Part shown: piece by piece, positions 9,117 to 18,532 of the stretch | Layout: every line of letters starts with the position of its first letter | Numbering within the stretch: the first letter of the stretch is position 1 | NCBI RefSeq assembly: GCF_029697505.1 | Contig: NZ_JARJEF010000009.1 | Span: forward strand, 62,001 to 126,000 | Source of the DNA: Pseudophaeobacter profundi | Lineage (GTDB): Bacteria; Pseudomonadota; Alphaproteobacteria; Rhodobacterales; Rhodobacteraceae | DNA: 64,000 bases | Reading direction: 5' to 3' | Notes under the pieces: model-generated | Database searches by the model: none | What the model saw: only the letters and a program-made list of their open reading frames with translations | What the model was told of the DNA's origin: nothing | Made by a program: the position numbers and the translations under genes

Positions 9117-10286
9117 ATGTTTGCTGTTTTCAAACGGGCCCGCAAGGCAACATTGTATGCCGTCACCGCTATTTCAACTTTTGCATTGGCCGCTTGCGAT
9201 CCAATCGCCATGGGCGGCGGCCCAAGCATCAATACCTCTAAACCCGTCCCCGTCGCGCTGCTGGTGCCACGTGGATCGGCGCAGTCCGGGGACAGCGTTC
9301 TGGCGCAGAGCCTGGAAAACGCTGCCCGCCTGGCGATTGCCGATCTGCAGGGTGTGCAGGTCGATCTGCGCATCTATGACACCGCAGGCGACCCGACCCG
9401 CGCAGCCGCTGCCGCCACCGAGGCGGTGAAGGGCGGCGCACGCATCATTCTGGGGCCGGTCTATGCCGAAGCGGCCAATGCCGCCGGGATCGCCGCTGCC
9501 AAACGCGGCGTCAATGTCCTCGCCTTTTCCAACACCACCTCCATCGCAGGGGGCAATGTCTTTATCCTGGGGCCAACCTTTGACAATACCGCCCGTCGCC
9601 TGACCAGCTATGCCAAGGCGCAGGGCAAGGGCAGGATCGTGATTGCCGGGGGTAATAACGCCGCCGGGATTGCCGGGCAGACAGCAATCCGCAATGCGGC
9701 GGCGCAGTCCGGCGCGACCATCGTCAGCTCCATTGACTATGATCTGTCGCAGACCGGCGTGATCAATGCCATTCCGCAAATCCGATCAGCCACGAGCAGC
9801 GGGGCTGATGCGCTGTTCCTGACCGCGACCACGGCCGGCGCGCTGCCTCTGCTGACTCAGCTCCTCCCAGAGGCCGGTGTCAAACCCGAAGATATCCAGT
9901 ATATGGGCTTGACCCGTTGGGATGTACCGGCCCAGACCCTGGCTCTACCCGGTGTACAGGGGAGCTGGTTTGCCATGCCCGACCCCGGCAAGGCCAAGGG
10001 CTTTCGCGACCGCTATGAAGCCACCTATGGATCGCCCCCCCATGCGATTGGCGGGCTGGCCTATGATGGCATCGCCGCGATTGGTGCCCTGGTCAGTGCC
10101 GGGAAATCCGATGCTTTGACCGCCGCAGCCCTGACCCAGGGGGCTGGTTTCCAGGGCACGGGTGGTATTTTCCGCCTGCGCGCCGATGGCACCAATGAAC
10201 GCGGTTTGGCCATTGCAACGATTCAAGAACAGAAGGTAGTCATCCTTGACGCAGCCCCCAGAAGCTTCTCGGGCGCCGGATTCTGA
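9117..10286 (+). CDS. Penicillin-binding protein activator, LpoA-like lipoprotein
   Basis: 389 residues. A lipoprotein signal with lipobox LAAC (cysteine about residue 27) is followed by a type-1 periplasmic-binding-protein fold: VPVALLVPRGSAQSGDSVL near residue 45, then ARIILGPVYAEAANA. LpoA proteins activate the peptidoglycan synthase PBP1A from the outer membrane; the alphaproteobacterial members are assigned by fold and position next to rsmI. A substrate-binding role of the amino-acid ABC-transporter type cannot be excluded. The 3' end overlaps the proposed glnD start by 41 bp. Confidence 0.8.
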   Translation: MFAVFKRARKATLYAVTAISTFALAACDPIAMGGGPSINTSKPVPVALLVPRGSAQSGDSVLAQSLENAARLAIADLQGVQVDLRIYDTAGDPTRAAAAATEAVKGGARIILGPVYAEAANAAGIAAAKRGVNVLAFSNTTSIAGGNVFILGPTFDNTARRLTSYAKAQGKGRIVIAGGNNAAGIAGQTAIRNAAAQSGATIVSSIDYDLSQTGVINAIPQIRSATSSGADALFLTATTAGALPLLTQLLPEAGVKPEDIQYMGLTRWDVPAQTLALPGVQGSWFAMPDPGKAKGFRDRYEATYGSPPHAIGGLAYDGIAAIGALVSAGKSDALTAAALTQGAGFQGTGGIFRLRADGTNERGLAIATIQEQKVVILDAAPRSFSGAGF

Positions 10287-13080
10287 TCCAGCCCAGACAC
10301 CCCAGGACGATCAGCCCGGAGGGTCTCTTCCCTCCGGGCTGATTTGCGATGCGCGGGCCATCTTTGATCTGGCCGAGATACAGGACAAGATTGCCCAGCT
10401 GGCACAAGAAACCCCGCCCGACGCCCTGCGCAACGGCATTGTCAACATGCTGCGCACCGCCAATACCCAGGGCCGCGATCTCATCGCCGAGCACTTTGCC
10501 GAAGCGCCATTTTCGGCCCGTGCCCTGACCCGATCCTACAGCTATCTGACGGACGGGCTGGTGCTGACCGCCTTTCATGTGGCCACCACCTATCTGCACC
10601 CGGTCGGTGCGCCAACCTCATCCGAGCGGATCGCATTGATTGCGGTAGGCGGCTATGGCCGTGGTGAAATGGCGCCGTTTTCCGATGTCGATCTGATGTT
10701 CCTGACCCCGTACAAGATCACCGCCTGGGCCGAGAGCGTCATTGAATCGATGCTCTATATTCTGTGGGATCTGCGTCTCAAAGTTGGCCATTCCAGCCGC
10801 ACCATCAAGGATTGCCTGCGGTTGGGGGCCGAGGATTTCACCATCCGTACCGCCATGCTGGAACAGCGCTATCTTATCGGTGATCGCGCCCTTGCCGAAG
10901 AACTGGAAGAACGGCTGCGCACAGAGCTGTTCAACCGCGAAGTCACCGAATTCATCGAGGCCAAACTGGCCGAACGCGACGAGCGCCACCTGAAACAGGG
11001 AGAGCGCTATATGGTGGAGCCCAACGTCAAAGAGGGCAAAGGCGGCCTGCGCGATCTACAGTCTCTCTACTGGATTGCAAAATACGTCTACAAGGTCCAG
11101 GACGTGGCGGATCTGGTGCCGCTTGGGCTTTTTACACCGGAAGAGCTGGAAACATTTTCCACCGCCGCCAATTTCCAATGGGCGGTACGATCGCACCTGC
11201 ATCTGGCCACCCGACGCGCCACCGAACAGCTGAATTTCGACCTGCAGGTCGAAGTTGCCAACCGCATGGGATACAAGGATCGCGCCGGGCGGCGCGGTGT
11301 TGAAGTCTTCATGCAGGACTATTTCCGCCACGCCACGACGGTGGGCGATCTGACCCGGATCCTGCTGACCAAGCTGGAGGCAAGCCAACAAAAACGCGCG
11401 CCGCTTCTGGAACGCATCTTCAGCCGCCGCCCCAGGGTGAAACCCGATTACCACGTGGTTAACAACCGGCTGGATCTTGCGGATCCGGATGCATTTCTGA
11501 ACGATAAGCTCAACCTGTTGCGGATCTTTGAGGAAGCACTGCGCACTGGCATGTTGATCCACCCGGACGCAATGCGCCTGGTCACCGCCAACCTGCACCT
11601 GATCGACGATGACATGCGCAACGACAAGGAAGCGCGACGCATTTTCCTGGATCTGCTGCTAAAACACGGCAATCCGGAACGCGCCCTGCGCCGGATGAAT
11701 GAACTGGGCGTGCTGGCCGCCTTTATCCCCGAATTTGAACCCATCGTGGCAATGATGCAGTTCAATATGTACCATTCCTATACGGTGGATGAGCACACGA
11801 TTCAGGTGATTTCCAACCTCACCGCCATCGACAAAGGTGAACTGGAAGAAGAGCTGCCGCTGTCATCAGAGGTGATCCGCAAGGGCATCAACCGCAAGGT
11901 CCTGCTGGTGGCCATGCTGCTGCATGATATCGGCAAGGGCCGCGAACAGGATCACTCGATCCTGGGGGCGCAGATCGCCCGCAAGGTTGCGCCGCGCCTT
12001 GGACTGAACAAGGCCGACAGCGAAACCGTTGAATGGCTGGTGCGCAATCATCTGTTGATGTCCGATATGGCGCAGAAACGCGATATTGCCGATCCGCGTA
12101 CCGTCCGCGGCTTTGCCAAGGCGGTGCAATCTGTAAAGCGGCTGGATCTGTTGCTGCTGCTCACGGTCTGTGACATTCGCGGCGTCGGCCCGGACACATG
12201 GAACAATTGGAAAGCGGCCCTGCTGCGCGCGCTCTATAACCAGACCCGCGAAGCGCTGGACAACGGCATGGAGGCGCTGAACAGGGAACATCGCGGTGCG
12301 GCTGGCAAGAAAGCCCTGCGCGCGGCCCTGGCCGACTGGCCAAAGGCCCATCTGAAACGCGAAATCGGGCGGCATTATGATCCCTATTGGCAGGGGCTGC
12401 ATGTCACCGCCCATGTCGATTTTGCCGAAATGCTGAAAGAGCTGGAAGCCAAGAACGATCCCGGCGGCATTGTCATTCGGCTGCACCCGGATGATGATCG
12501 AGATGCCACCCGCGCCTGTTTTGTCATGGCTGACCACCCCGGCATCTTTGCCCGCATTTCCGGTGCTTTGGCACTGGTCGGGGCCAATGTGGTCGATGCG
12601 CGCAGCTATACCACCAAAGACGGCTATGTCACCGATGCCTTTTGGATCCAAGACGCCGAGGGCCACCCCTTTGAGGCCTCGCGCCTGCCCCGGCTGAACC
12701 AGATGATCCTAAAAACCCTGAAGGGCGAGGTGATCGCCGGAGAGGCGCTGGAAACCCGCGGCAAGTTCAAGAAACGGGAACAAGCCTTCAAGGTGCCGAC
12801 CCATATCACCTTTGATAACGAAGGCTCGGAAATCTACACCATCATCGAGGTCGACACCCGTGATCGCACCGGGCTGCTCTATGATCTGGCGCGCACCATG
12901 GTGGCGGCCAATGTCTATATCGCCAATGCCGTGATTGCGACCTATGGCGAACAGGTGGTTGATACCTTCTATGTCAAAGACATGTTTGGCCTGAAATACC
13001 ACTCCAAGTCCAAACAGGACTTTTTGGAGCGGAAGCTGCGCGAGGCCATTTCAGAAGGCTCGAAAAAGGCACGTTCATGA
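10246..13080 (+). CDS. glnD: [Protein-PII] uridylyltransferase / uridylyl-removing enzyme
   Basis: 944 residues. It senses glutamine and adds or removes UMP on PII proteins. Nucleotidyltransferase motif GGYGRGEMAPFSDVDLMFL near residue 133, HD domain with LLHDIGKGREQDHS near 560, and two C-terminal ACT domains (CFVMADHPGIFARISGA about 760; RTGLLYDLARTMV about 875) are all present. The only in-frame initiation codon before the conserved LICDARAIFD is a TTG at 10246 (a CTG at 10339 would be the alternative). The stop overlaps the murJ ATG by four bases. Confidence 0.9.
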   Translation: MTQPPEASRAPDSDPAQTPQDDQPGGSLPSGLICDARAIFDLAEIQDKIAQLAQETPPDALRNGIVNMLRTANTQGRDLIAEHFAEAPFSARALTRSYSYLTDGLVLTAFHVATTYLHPVGAPTSSERIALIAVGGYGRGEMAPFSDVDLMFLTPYKITAWAESVIESMLYILWDLRLKVGHSSRTIKDCLRLGAEDFTIRTAMLEQRYLIGDRALAEELEERLRTELFNREVTEFIEAKLAERDERHLKQGERYMVEPNVKEGKGGLRDLQSLYWIAKYVYKVQDVADLVPLGLFTPEELETFSTAANFQWAVRSHLHLATRRATEQLNFDLQVEVANRMGYKDRAGRRGVEVFMQDYFRHATTVGDLTRILLTKLEASQQKRAPLLERIFSRRPRVKPDYHVVNNRLDLADPDAFLNDKLNLLRIFEEALRTGMLIHPDAMRLVTANLHLIDDDMRNDKEARRIFLDLLLKHGNPERALRRMNELGVLAAFIPEFEPIVAMMQFNMYHSYTVDEHTIQVISNLTAIDKGELEEELPLSSEVIRKGINRKVLLVAMLLHDIGKGREQDHSILGAQIARKVAPRLGLNKADSETVEWLVRNHLLMSDMAQKRDIADPRTVRGFAKAVQSVKRLDLLLLLTVCDIRGVGPDTWNNWKAALLRALYNQTREALDNGMEALNREHRGAAGKKALRAALADWPKAHLKREIGRHYDPYWQGLHVTAHVDFAEMLKELEAKNDPGGIVIRLHPDDDRDATRACFVMADHPGIFARISGALALVGANVVDARSYTTKDGYVTDAFWIQDAEGHPFEASRLPRLNQMILKTLKGEVIAGEALETRGKFKKREQAFKVPTHITFDNEGSEIYTIIEVDTRDRTGLLYDLARTMVAANVYIANAVIATYGEQVVDTFYVKDMFGLKYHSKSKQDFLERKLREAISEGSKKARS
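10311..10342 (+). terminator. Perfect 13-bp hairpin at the glnD 5' end
   Basis: TCAGCCCGGAGGG (10311-10323), loop TCTCTT, then the exact complement CCCTCCGGGCTGA (10330-10342), followed by GATTT. It stands 25 bp after the stop of the LpoA-like gene, where a terminator would be expected, but inside the frame assigned to the glnD N-terminus. It may be a terminator, an attenuator, or an mRNA structure affecting glnD initiation. Confidence 0.6.
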
Positions 13081-14633
13081 AACCGGTCAGATTGTTCTCC
13101 GGCTTTGTCACAGTTGGTTTCTGGACATTGGCCAGCCGTGTTCTGGGATTTTTGCGCGAAATCCTGATCGCCGCATATATCGGCCCAGGCCCGCTGTTGG
13201 ATGCCTTCGTGGTGGCCTTTCGGCTGCCCAATATGTTTCGACGCTTTTTTGCCGAGGGTGCCTTTAACGCCGCCTTTGTACCGCAGTTTTCCAAACGGTT
13301 GGAAAGCGGAGAAGACCCGCAGGGCTTTGCCCAGGATGCCTTCAATCTGCTGGGGGCTGCCGTTCTGGCGCTGGTTGGGCTGGGCATGGTCTTTATGCCC
13401 GCGCTGGTCTGGGCCACGGCCAAGGGGTTTCAGGGTGATGCCCGCTTCGACATCGCGGTTGGCTTTGGCTATATCGTCTTTCCCTATATCCTGTGCATGT
13501 CACTGGCGGCGCTGTTTTCCGGGGTGCTGAATGCCACCGGTCGCTTTGCGGCGGCAGCCGCCGCACCAGTGTTGCTCAATATCTTTGCCTGCAGCGCCAT
13601 GATCCTGGCCGCCTGGATAGGCGGCTCGGTGGTGGACTGGCTGGTCTGGACCATCCCGGTGGCAGGCATTGCCCAGCTGGCCCTGGTCTGGCGTGCCAGC
13701 AGCCGCGCCGGGATTCACCTGCGCCCCGGCCTGCCTAGGGTGACCCCGGCAATGCGCCGCCTGGTACGGGTGGCCATACCTGCTGCCTTGGCCATGGGGG
13801 TAACGCAGATCAATCTGGTGGTTGGCCAACTGGTGGCGTCGGATATTGAAAACGCGGTCAGCTGGCTGTTCATCGCGGATCGGCTGTATCAGCTGCCGCT
13901 TGGGGTCATTGGCATTGCAGTTGGCATCGTGCTGTTGCCGGACCTGGCCCGCCGGTTGCGCAATGGCGATGGCAACGGCGCGCGCAATGCCCTGTCGCGC
14001 GCTGGTGAATTCTCGCTCCTCTTTACCCTGCCCTCGGCTGTGGCCTTCATGCTGGTGCCGCTACCACTGGTGTCCGTGCTCTACCAACGTGGTGCCACCG
14101 GGCCTGAAGACGCGGCCGCCATCGCCCTGGCGGTGGCCATCTATGGCGCGGGCCTCCCGGCCTTCATTTTGCAAAAGGTGCTGCAGCCGCTGTATTTTGC
14201 CCGCGAAGACACGCGCTCGCCCTTTGCCTATGCCGTTGTGGCCATGGTGGTGAACGCCGGGCTGGCGGTGGGGCTGAAGCCCGTGGTGGGCTGGATCTCG
14301 CCTGCGATTGCCGCCTCTATGGCCGGCTGGGCCATGGTGGTCCTGCTCTGGCTGGGGACTGCGCGCATGGGCAGCGCCGCCCGGTTTGATGCCCGGTTCT
14401 ACCGCTGCAGCCTGCGCATTCTTCTGGCCGCGCTGGTCATGGGCGCGCAACTGGTCCTAACCGTGCAACAGTTCAGCGCATTCTTCACCCTGCCAAGCTG
14501 GCGCTACCTCGCCCTGCTGGCCCTGGTCCTAAGCGGTGCAATCACCTTCTTTATCGCCGGATATCTGCTCAAGGCCTTCAATCTGGCAGAGCTGAAAACC
14601 TCCCTGCGTCGTGGCAAGCGCCAATCCGGGTAA
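13077..14633 (+). CDS. murJ: Lipid II flippase MurJ (MviN)
   Basis: 518 residues, polytopic MOP-superfamily membrane protein. It flips the peptidoglycan precursor lipid II across the inner membrane. The N-terminus GFWTLASRVLGFLREILIAAYIGPGPLLDAFVVAFRLPNMFRRFFAEGAF (read from 13110-13265) is the family signature, with the substrate-binding arginines in SRVLGFLRE and PNMFRR. About 14 hydrophobic segments follow. It is translationally coupled to glnD (ATGA overlap), so cell-wall transport and nitrogen sensing share a transcript here. Confidence 0.95.
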   Translation: MKPVRLFSGFVTVGFWTLASRVLGFLREILIAAYIGPGPLLDAFVVAFRLPNMFRRFFAEGAFNAAFVPQFSKRLESGEDPQGFAQDAFNLLGAAVLALVGLGMVFMPALVWATAKGFQGDARFDIAVGFGYIVFPYILCMSLAALFSGVLNATGRFAAAAAAPVLLNIFACSAMILAAWIGGSVVDWLVWTIPVAGIAQLALVWRASSRAGIHLRPGLPRVTPAMRRLVRVAIPAALAMGVTQINLVVGQLVASDIENAVSWLFIADRLYQLPLGVIGIAVGIVLLPDLARRLRNGDGNGARNALSRAGEFSLLFTLPSAVAFMLVPLPLVSVLYQRGATGPEDAAAIALAVAIYGAGLPAFILQKVLQPLYFAREDTRSPFAYAVVAMVVNAGLAVGLKPVVGWISPAIAASMAGWAMVVLLWLGTARMGSAARFDARFYRCSLRILLAALVMGAQLVLTVQQFSAFFTLPSWRYLALLALVLSGAITFFIAGYLLKAFNLAELKTSLRRGKRQSG

Positions 14634-14645
14634 TCCAGCGCTGCC

Positions 14646-14701
14646 GCGCCGCGCGTCAGCGCGGCGCCGGGCCCAACGGGATAAGGCCGTGTTTCACGGC
14701 C
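14646..14701. terminator. Convergent hairpins between murJ and the rhomboid gene
   Basis: Two perfect GC-rich hairpins: GCGCCGCGC / GCGCGGCGC with loop GTCA (14646-14667), and GGCCGTG / CACGGCC with loop TTT (14685-14701). They lie between convergent genes and probably act as bidirectional terminators, although neither has a U-tract. Confidence 0.5.
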
Positions 14702-14738
14702 GCCATCCGGGCGGGAGCCCTTGCTCGGCGGGCAGCCA

Positions 14739-15425
14739 CTAGTCGCGTTTGATTTTACTGCGGATCCGCGCCCAGCCGCCAGGTGCCAGAAAAAACGACA
14801 GCCCAAACCCGGTGGCAAACCCACATAGATCCGCCACCCAGTCCTGTGAGCCGCCAAACAACAGGCCAAACAACAGCTGCACCCCCATAAGAAAGGCAAT
14901 CAGCGAAAAGGCGCGGCTTTGCTGTGCCCCCACCAGCGACAACTGGCGCCAAAGGATATGGGTAAAGGCCCCGATCAAGCCATAAACCGCGGGAAAACCA
15001 CCGATCAACGGCGCCGCGCTGTCGATCAGCACCGCATAGCCAACCGCGCCGCCGGTGGCCGAGAGAACAAAAATGAGGACCATCGCCAAATCCCCCATGA
15101 CCTCCCCCACCATCTTGCCCATGGCCAGCACAAAGACACAGACGAACAAGGCATGGGTAAAGGCCCCATGTACAAAGGCATAAGACAGAAACCGGATCAG
15201 ATGTTCGGTCGGCCATTGTCCCGTCTCGACCATCCACCAGAATATTTCTGGCGAAAACGCGTAGGATTGAAAGGCCTCCAATCGCCAGCCAATCGCCTCG
15301 GGGCCGCCCAGGATACCGCGCTGCCCCAGCGAGAACACCGCTTCGATCCCCATGATCACCAGCACGAGCGCCACAACGGCGGGCGGCAGCGGATTAACCG
15401 GAGAGATATTCGTATCATTGCTCAT
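14739..15425 (-). CDS. Rhomboid-family membrane protein lacking the catalytic Ser and His
   Basis: 228 residues with six or so hydrophobic segments and the rhomboid framework HGAFTHALF (residues 86-94) and GKMVGEVMG. In active rhomboids the serine lies in GASGA-[IV]-[FY]-G; here the aligned stretch is GGFPAVYG (142-149), with no serine. The catalytic histidine (A-H-L-x-G) is replaced by aspartate in VADLCGFATG (197-206). It is therefore likely a non-proteolytic rhomboid-like protein that binds or chaperones membrane proteins. It is convergent with murJ. The family assignment rests on the transmembrane pattern, so a weak homology call is possible. Confidence 0.75.
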   Translation of the reverse strand: MSNDTNISPVNPLPPAVVALVLVIMGIEAVFSLGQRGILGGPEAIGWRLEAFQSYAFSPEIFWWMVETGQWPTEHLIRFLSYAFVHGAFTHALFVCVFVLAMGKMVGEVMGDLAMVLIFVLSATGGAVGYAVLIDSAAPLIGGFPAVYGLIGAFTHILWRQLSLVGAQQSRAFSLIAFLMGVQLLFGLLFGGSQDWVADLCGFATGFGLSFFLAPGGWARIRSKIKRD

Positions 15426-15623
15426 GGATCTTGTCCTCCTTGGGTGGCCTTACCAACCCTTATTGTAACGCTCGGGCCTCGCCCCGGGACCTGTCCGGGG
15501 CCCGCCCTGGATCGGGCCCCCGATACCGTGCTGGATACCGCCTGTTGATGCTGCCTGTTGACGCTGCCGAAACCCATGGGTAAGCGACTAGGGACCATAA
15601 TTCCAGACGGGAGTTACGCCCAC

Positions 15624-16652
15624 ATGAGCGACACCACCTTCACGCCGCGTGTCTTTTCCGGCATTCAGCCCTCCGGCAACCTGCACCTGGGCAATTACCT
15701 TGGCGCCCTGAAGCGTTTTGTCGACTGGCAGGCCAACGATGTCGAAAGCATCTATTGCATGGTTGACCTGCATGCGATCACCGTCTGGCAGGACCCCGCC
15801 AATCTGCGTCAGGCCACCCGTGAACTCTGCGCCGGCTTCATTGCCGCGGGTATCGACCCTGAAAAATCCATCCTGATCAACCAGAGCCAGGTGCCCGAGC
15901 ACGCGCAACTGGCCTGGGTGTTCAACTGCGTTGCCCGCATGGGCTGGATGCAGCGGATGACCCAATTCAAGGACAAGGCCGGCAAGAACGCGCAAAATGC
16001 CTCGCTTGGCCTGCTGGCGTATCCCTCCTTGATGGCGGCAGATATCCTGATCTACCACGCCACCCATGTGCCAGTGGGTGAGGATCAGAAACAGCATCTG
16101 GAACTGACCCGCGACATCGCCACCAAATTCAACCACGACTATGGCGTTGATTTCTTCCCGCTGACAGAACCGGTGATCGAAGGCGCGGCCACCCGCGTGA
16201 TGAGCCTGCGAGACGGCGCCAAGAAAATGTCCAAGTCCGACCCCTCTGACGCCAGCCGCATCAACATGACCGACGATGCCGAGACCATCGCCAAGAAGAT
16301 CCGCAAGGCCAAGACCGATCCTGACGCGCTGCCTAGCGAGGCCAAGGGCCTGGAAGACCGGCCAGAGGCCCGAAATCTGATCAACATCTATGCCGCGCTC
16401 AACGAACAAACCGTTGATCAGGTGCTGGCCGATGTCGGGGGCAAGCAGTTTTCAGAGTTCAAGCCAATGCTGGTGGACCTGGCAGTTGCCAAACTGGCCC
16501 CCATCTCAACCGAGATGGCCCGGCTGATGCAGCACCAGGATGAGATCGACAAGATCCTGACCCGCGGCTCTGAACGCGCACGCGCCATCACCGCGCCAAT
16601 CCTGCGTCAAACCTATGACATCGTCGGCATGGTGCCCCCCGTCACCATCTAA
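15624..16652 (+). CDS. trpS: Tryptophan-tRNA ligase
   Basis: 342 residues, class I aminoacyl-tRNA synthetase. The HIGH-like motif is in [17 protein letters not shown] near the N-terminus, and the KMSKS loop is exact in [10 protein letters not shown] near residue 200. The start is placed at the ATG at 15624 ([10 protein letters not shown]), preceded by GACGGGAG, rather than at an in-frame ATG 66 bp upstream that would add an untypical extension. The length fits the family (330-345). Confidence 0.96.
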   Translation: MSDTTFTPRVFSGIQPSGNLHLGNYLGALKRFVDWQANDVESIYCMVDLHAITVWQDPANLRQATRELCAGFIAAGIDPEKSILINQSQVPEHAQLAWVFNCVARMGWMQRMTQFKDKAGKNAQNASLGLLAYPSLMAADILIYHATHVPVGEDQKQHLELTRDIATKFNHDYGVDFFPLTEPVIEGAATRVMSLRDGAKKMSKSDPSDASRINMTDDAETIAKKIRKAKTDPDALPSEAKGLEDRPEARNLINIYAALNEQTVDQVLADVGGKQFSEFKPMLVDLAVAKLAPISTEMARLMQHQDEIDKILTRGSERARAITAPILRQTYDIVGMVPPVTI

Positions 16653-16676
16653 GCCTTCGGGTCTGGCACGATCAAA

Positions 16677-16717
16677 GCGCCCCGCCTTTAACCTGAAACA
16701 GAGGGAAGGCGGGGCGC
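16677..16717. terminator. 12-bp hairpin after trpS
   Basis: GCGCCCCGCCTT (16677-16688) pairs perfectly with AAGGCGGGGCGC (16706-16717) around a 17-nt loop. It sits between the trpS stop and the stop of a convergent gene at 16719, so it probably ends both transcripts. It also marks the border between core genes and the stress island. Confidence 0.6.
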
Positions 16718-16718
16718 G

Positions 16719-17024
16719 CTATTCGCCTTGAACGCTCAAAAGCAGCGTTATCCGGCGGCTTGCTTCTCTTTGATGAACGCGCGCTTTCGCCGTTTTGAAT
16801 TTCGCATAGGCCGACTGAAATCGGAGCAAGGCCTGATCGCGCTCCTTGTGAAGACGGCGAATGGCCGACCCCGGCGCGCCAATGGTGCGGCGATATGGTG
16901 CCCGATCGACCGGAAAGAACGAACGCAATTCATTCCGTGCCTTCATCAGCCTGAAATCGGCGTCTACATAGCGACGATAGGCCACCGCCAATAGGCGATA
17001 ATGTGCGGTCAGTGCTCTGTGCAT
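16719..17024 (-). CDS. Small basic protein of unknown function, third gene of the cbpA operon
   Basis: 101 residues, rich in Arg/Lys, Ala and Leu, predicted almost wholly helical (RLHKERDQALLRFQSAYAKF) and possibly coiled-coil. No family recognised. The ATG at 17024 follows a very strong AAAGGAGGG site, and it begins only 5 bp after cbpM ends; the in-frame ATG 129 bp upstream is therefore rejected. Position after dnaJ-like cbpA and its modulator suggests an accessory to that chaperone pair, which is inference. Confidence 0.7.
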   Translation of the reverse strand: MHRALTAHYRLLAVAYRRYVDADFRLMKARNELRSFFPVDRAPYRRTIGAPGSAIRRLHKERDQALLRFQSAYAKFKTAKARVHQREASRRITLLLSVQGE

Positions 17025-17028
17025 CCAA

Positions 17029-17436
17029 CTACCCTCCTTTTCCCCACGTTTCCTCGCCAGGATGACCACGGCGTTGACTTTCATCAGTTGGTCCCCCTGG
17101 TGCATTTTCACCAAACCGCGCGCGAAGGCGTGCCACAACCGCGTGCCTGACACTGTCGGGCTGATCTTCGATCACCTCCAACAAGCTGAACAAGTCACGC
17201 CGGGTCTGATGCAGCCGGTCGATCAGCGTCAGAACCACCGGTACAGCGGTTGAGGGCAGCGCCATATCCTTGCGCAAATCGCAAAGGAGGCGAATTCGCG
17301 CAACGTCGAGGTCATCAAAGAGCGGCCCGGTCTCGCTTATTACCGGTCGCACCCATCCCTCGCGCACCCAAAGACGGAGTTCGCGAGGGGTCAGCCGGTG
17401 GATCTCGGCCAGAACCATCTCTTCCGTGTGGCTCAT
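17029..17436 (-). CDS. cbpM: Chaperone modulator CbpM
   Basis: 135 residues with a MerR-like winged-helix start (LTPRELRLWVREGWVRPV, residues 15-32) followed by a helical bundle, as in CbpM. CbpM binds the J-domain of CbpA and inhibits its activity. The ATGA overlap with the CbpA-type gene supports the pairing. The C-terminal 25 residues (GGPTDESQRRGHPGEE) are low-complexity and not conserved in what I recall of the family. Confidence 0.82.
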   Translation of the reverse strand: MSHTEEMVLAEIHRLTPRELRLWVREGWVRPVISETGPLFDDLDVARIRLLCDLRKDMALPSTAVPVVLTLIDRLHQTRRDLFSLLEVIEDQPDSVRHAVVARLRARFGENAPGGPTDESQRRGHPGEETWGKGG

Positions 17437-18383
17437 GTCATCCTCCGCAATTCGGCCCGCGGGTCAAAACCGGCTTTGTCTCGCCAGCGGCGCGCCAGGT
17501 CTTTCAGGTCTCCATCGATATGTTTGGGCAGCACAATTTTCAGCCGAACGATCTGGTCTCCGACCTTTCCCCTGGAGCCCTTGATGCCCTTGCCACGCAG
17601 GCGCAGGCGCTGCCCGGAAGACGCGCCCTCGGGAATTGTCACCGACACCGACCCCGACACGGTCGGCACATTAACTTTTACGCCCAGAACGGCCTCGTCG
17701 AAGGTGATTGGCAACTCCATCTCGATATCATCGCCGGACAGGCTGAACACGGGATGCGGGCGCACCGCGACGGTCACCAGCGCGTCCCCCGGTTTGCCCT
17801 GGCCGAATCCCGGCGCCCCTTTGCCGCGCAGACGCAGGGTCTGGCCGTCCTTCAGGCCCGGTGGAATGGTGATATCGATATCGTTGCCATCCGGCATGGT
17901 AACGCGCCGTTTCGTGCCACGCGCAGCATCGAGAAAATCAACCTCAAGATGATAGCGCAGGTCCTGGCCGCGGGCGTACATCTCTTGGCGAAAGCCGCCC
18001 CGCCCCTGACCACCGGTGCCGCGACCGAAGAATTGCGAGAAGATGCCTCCAAGGTCGTCCTCACCCATCCCCGTACCTGAACCGGTTCTGGGGTCATATC
18101 GGTGACCGTCTTCCCGGTCTGCATATTGGTGATAATACTGGCGTTCCGGCCTCTCCTGCCCGCTCGCGTCGATCTCGCCCGCATCAAAGCGGCGCCGCTT
18201 TTCGGGGTCAGAGAGAAGACCATAGGCGGCTGACACAGCCTTGAAACGCTCCTGCTTGGCTGCATCGTCCGGGTGCAGGTCGGGATGCAGATCCTTAACC
18301 AGCTTGCGGTAGGCTTTCTTGATTTCGTCCTGCGTCGCAGTCTTGGTCAGGCCAAGTATCTTGTAGGGATCTGAGTTCATCAT
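17433..18383 (-). CDS. cbpA: CbpA-type DnaJ co-chaperone
   Basis: 316 residues. J-domain at residues 5-70 with the HPD motif (KDLHPDLHPDD), a Gly-rich linker (around 100-135), and two C-terminal substrate-binding beta domains, including IPPGLKDGQTLRLRGKG. There is no CxxCxGxG zinc region, so it is a class II (CbpA/DnaJB-like) protein rather than DnaJ. It stimulates DnaK ATPase and binds nonnative proteins. Two adjacent ATGs (18383, 18380) compete for the start. It leads an operon with cbpM and a small basic protein. Confidence 0.9.
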   Translation of the reverse strand: MMNSDPYKILGLTKTATQDEIKKAYRKLVKDLHPDLHPDDAAKQERFKAVSAAYGLLSDPEKRRRFDAGEIDASGQERPERQYYHQYADREDGHRYDPRTGSGTGMGEDDLGGIFSQFFGRGTGGQGRGGFRQEMYARGQDLRYHLEVDFLDAARGTKRRVTMPDGNDIDITIPPGLKDGQTLRLRGKGAPGFGQGKPGDALVTVAVRPHPVFSLSGDDIEMELPITFDEAVLGVKVNVPTVSGSVSVTIPEGASSGQRLRLRGKGIKGSRGKVGDQIVRLKIVLPKHIDGDLKDLARRWRDKAGFDPRAELRRMT

Positions 18384-18532
18384 TTTTTGTCGGCCGGGCG
18401 ACTGTTCTGCAACCGACCGAAACCCTCCTATGCCTTATGCCGCGTGCGCGTTGCCCGCCGCACCTCAGTCTCAGGCGGCCCGAGCATTGGTCGTCAACTC
18501 CCAAGCACCCCTGTCACGCGTCCCTTGGCCGA

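Noticed and set aside
15470-15540. GC-rich inverted repeat near the trpS leader as an attenuator
   Set aside because: The arms are imperfect (GCCCCGGGAC versus GTCCGGGGC) and there is no Trp-rich leader peptide.
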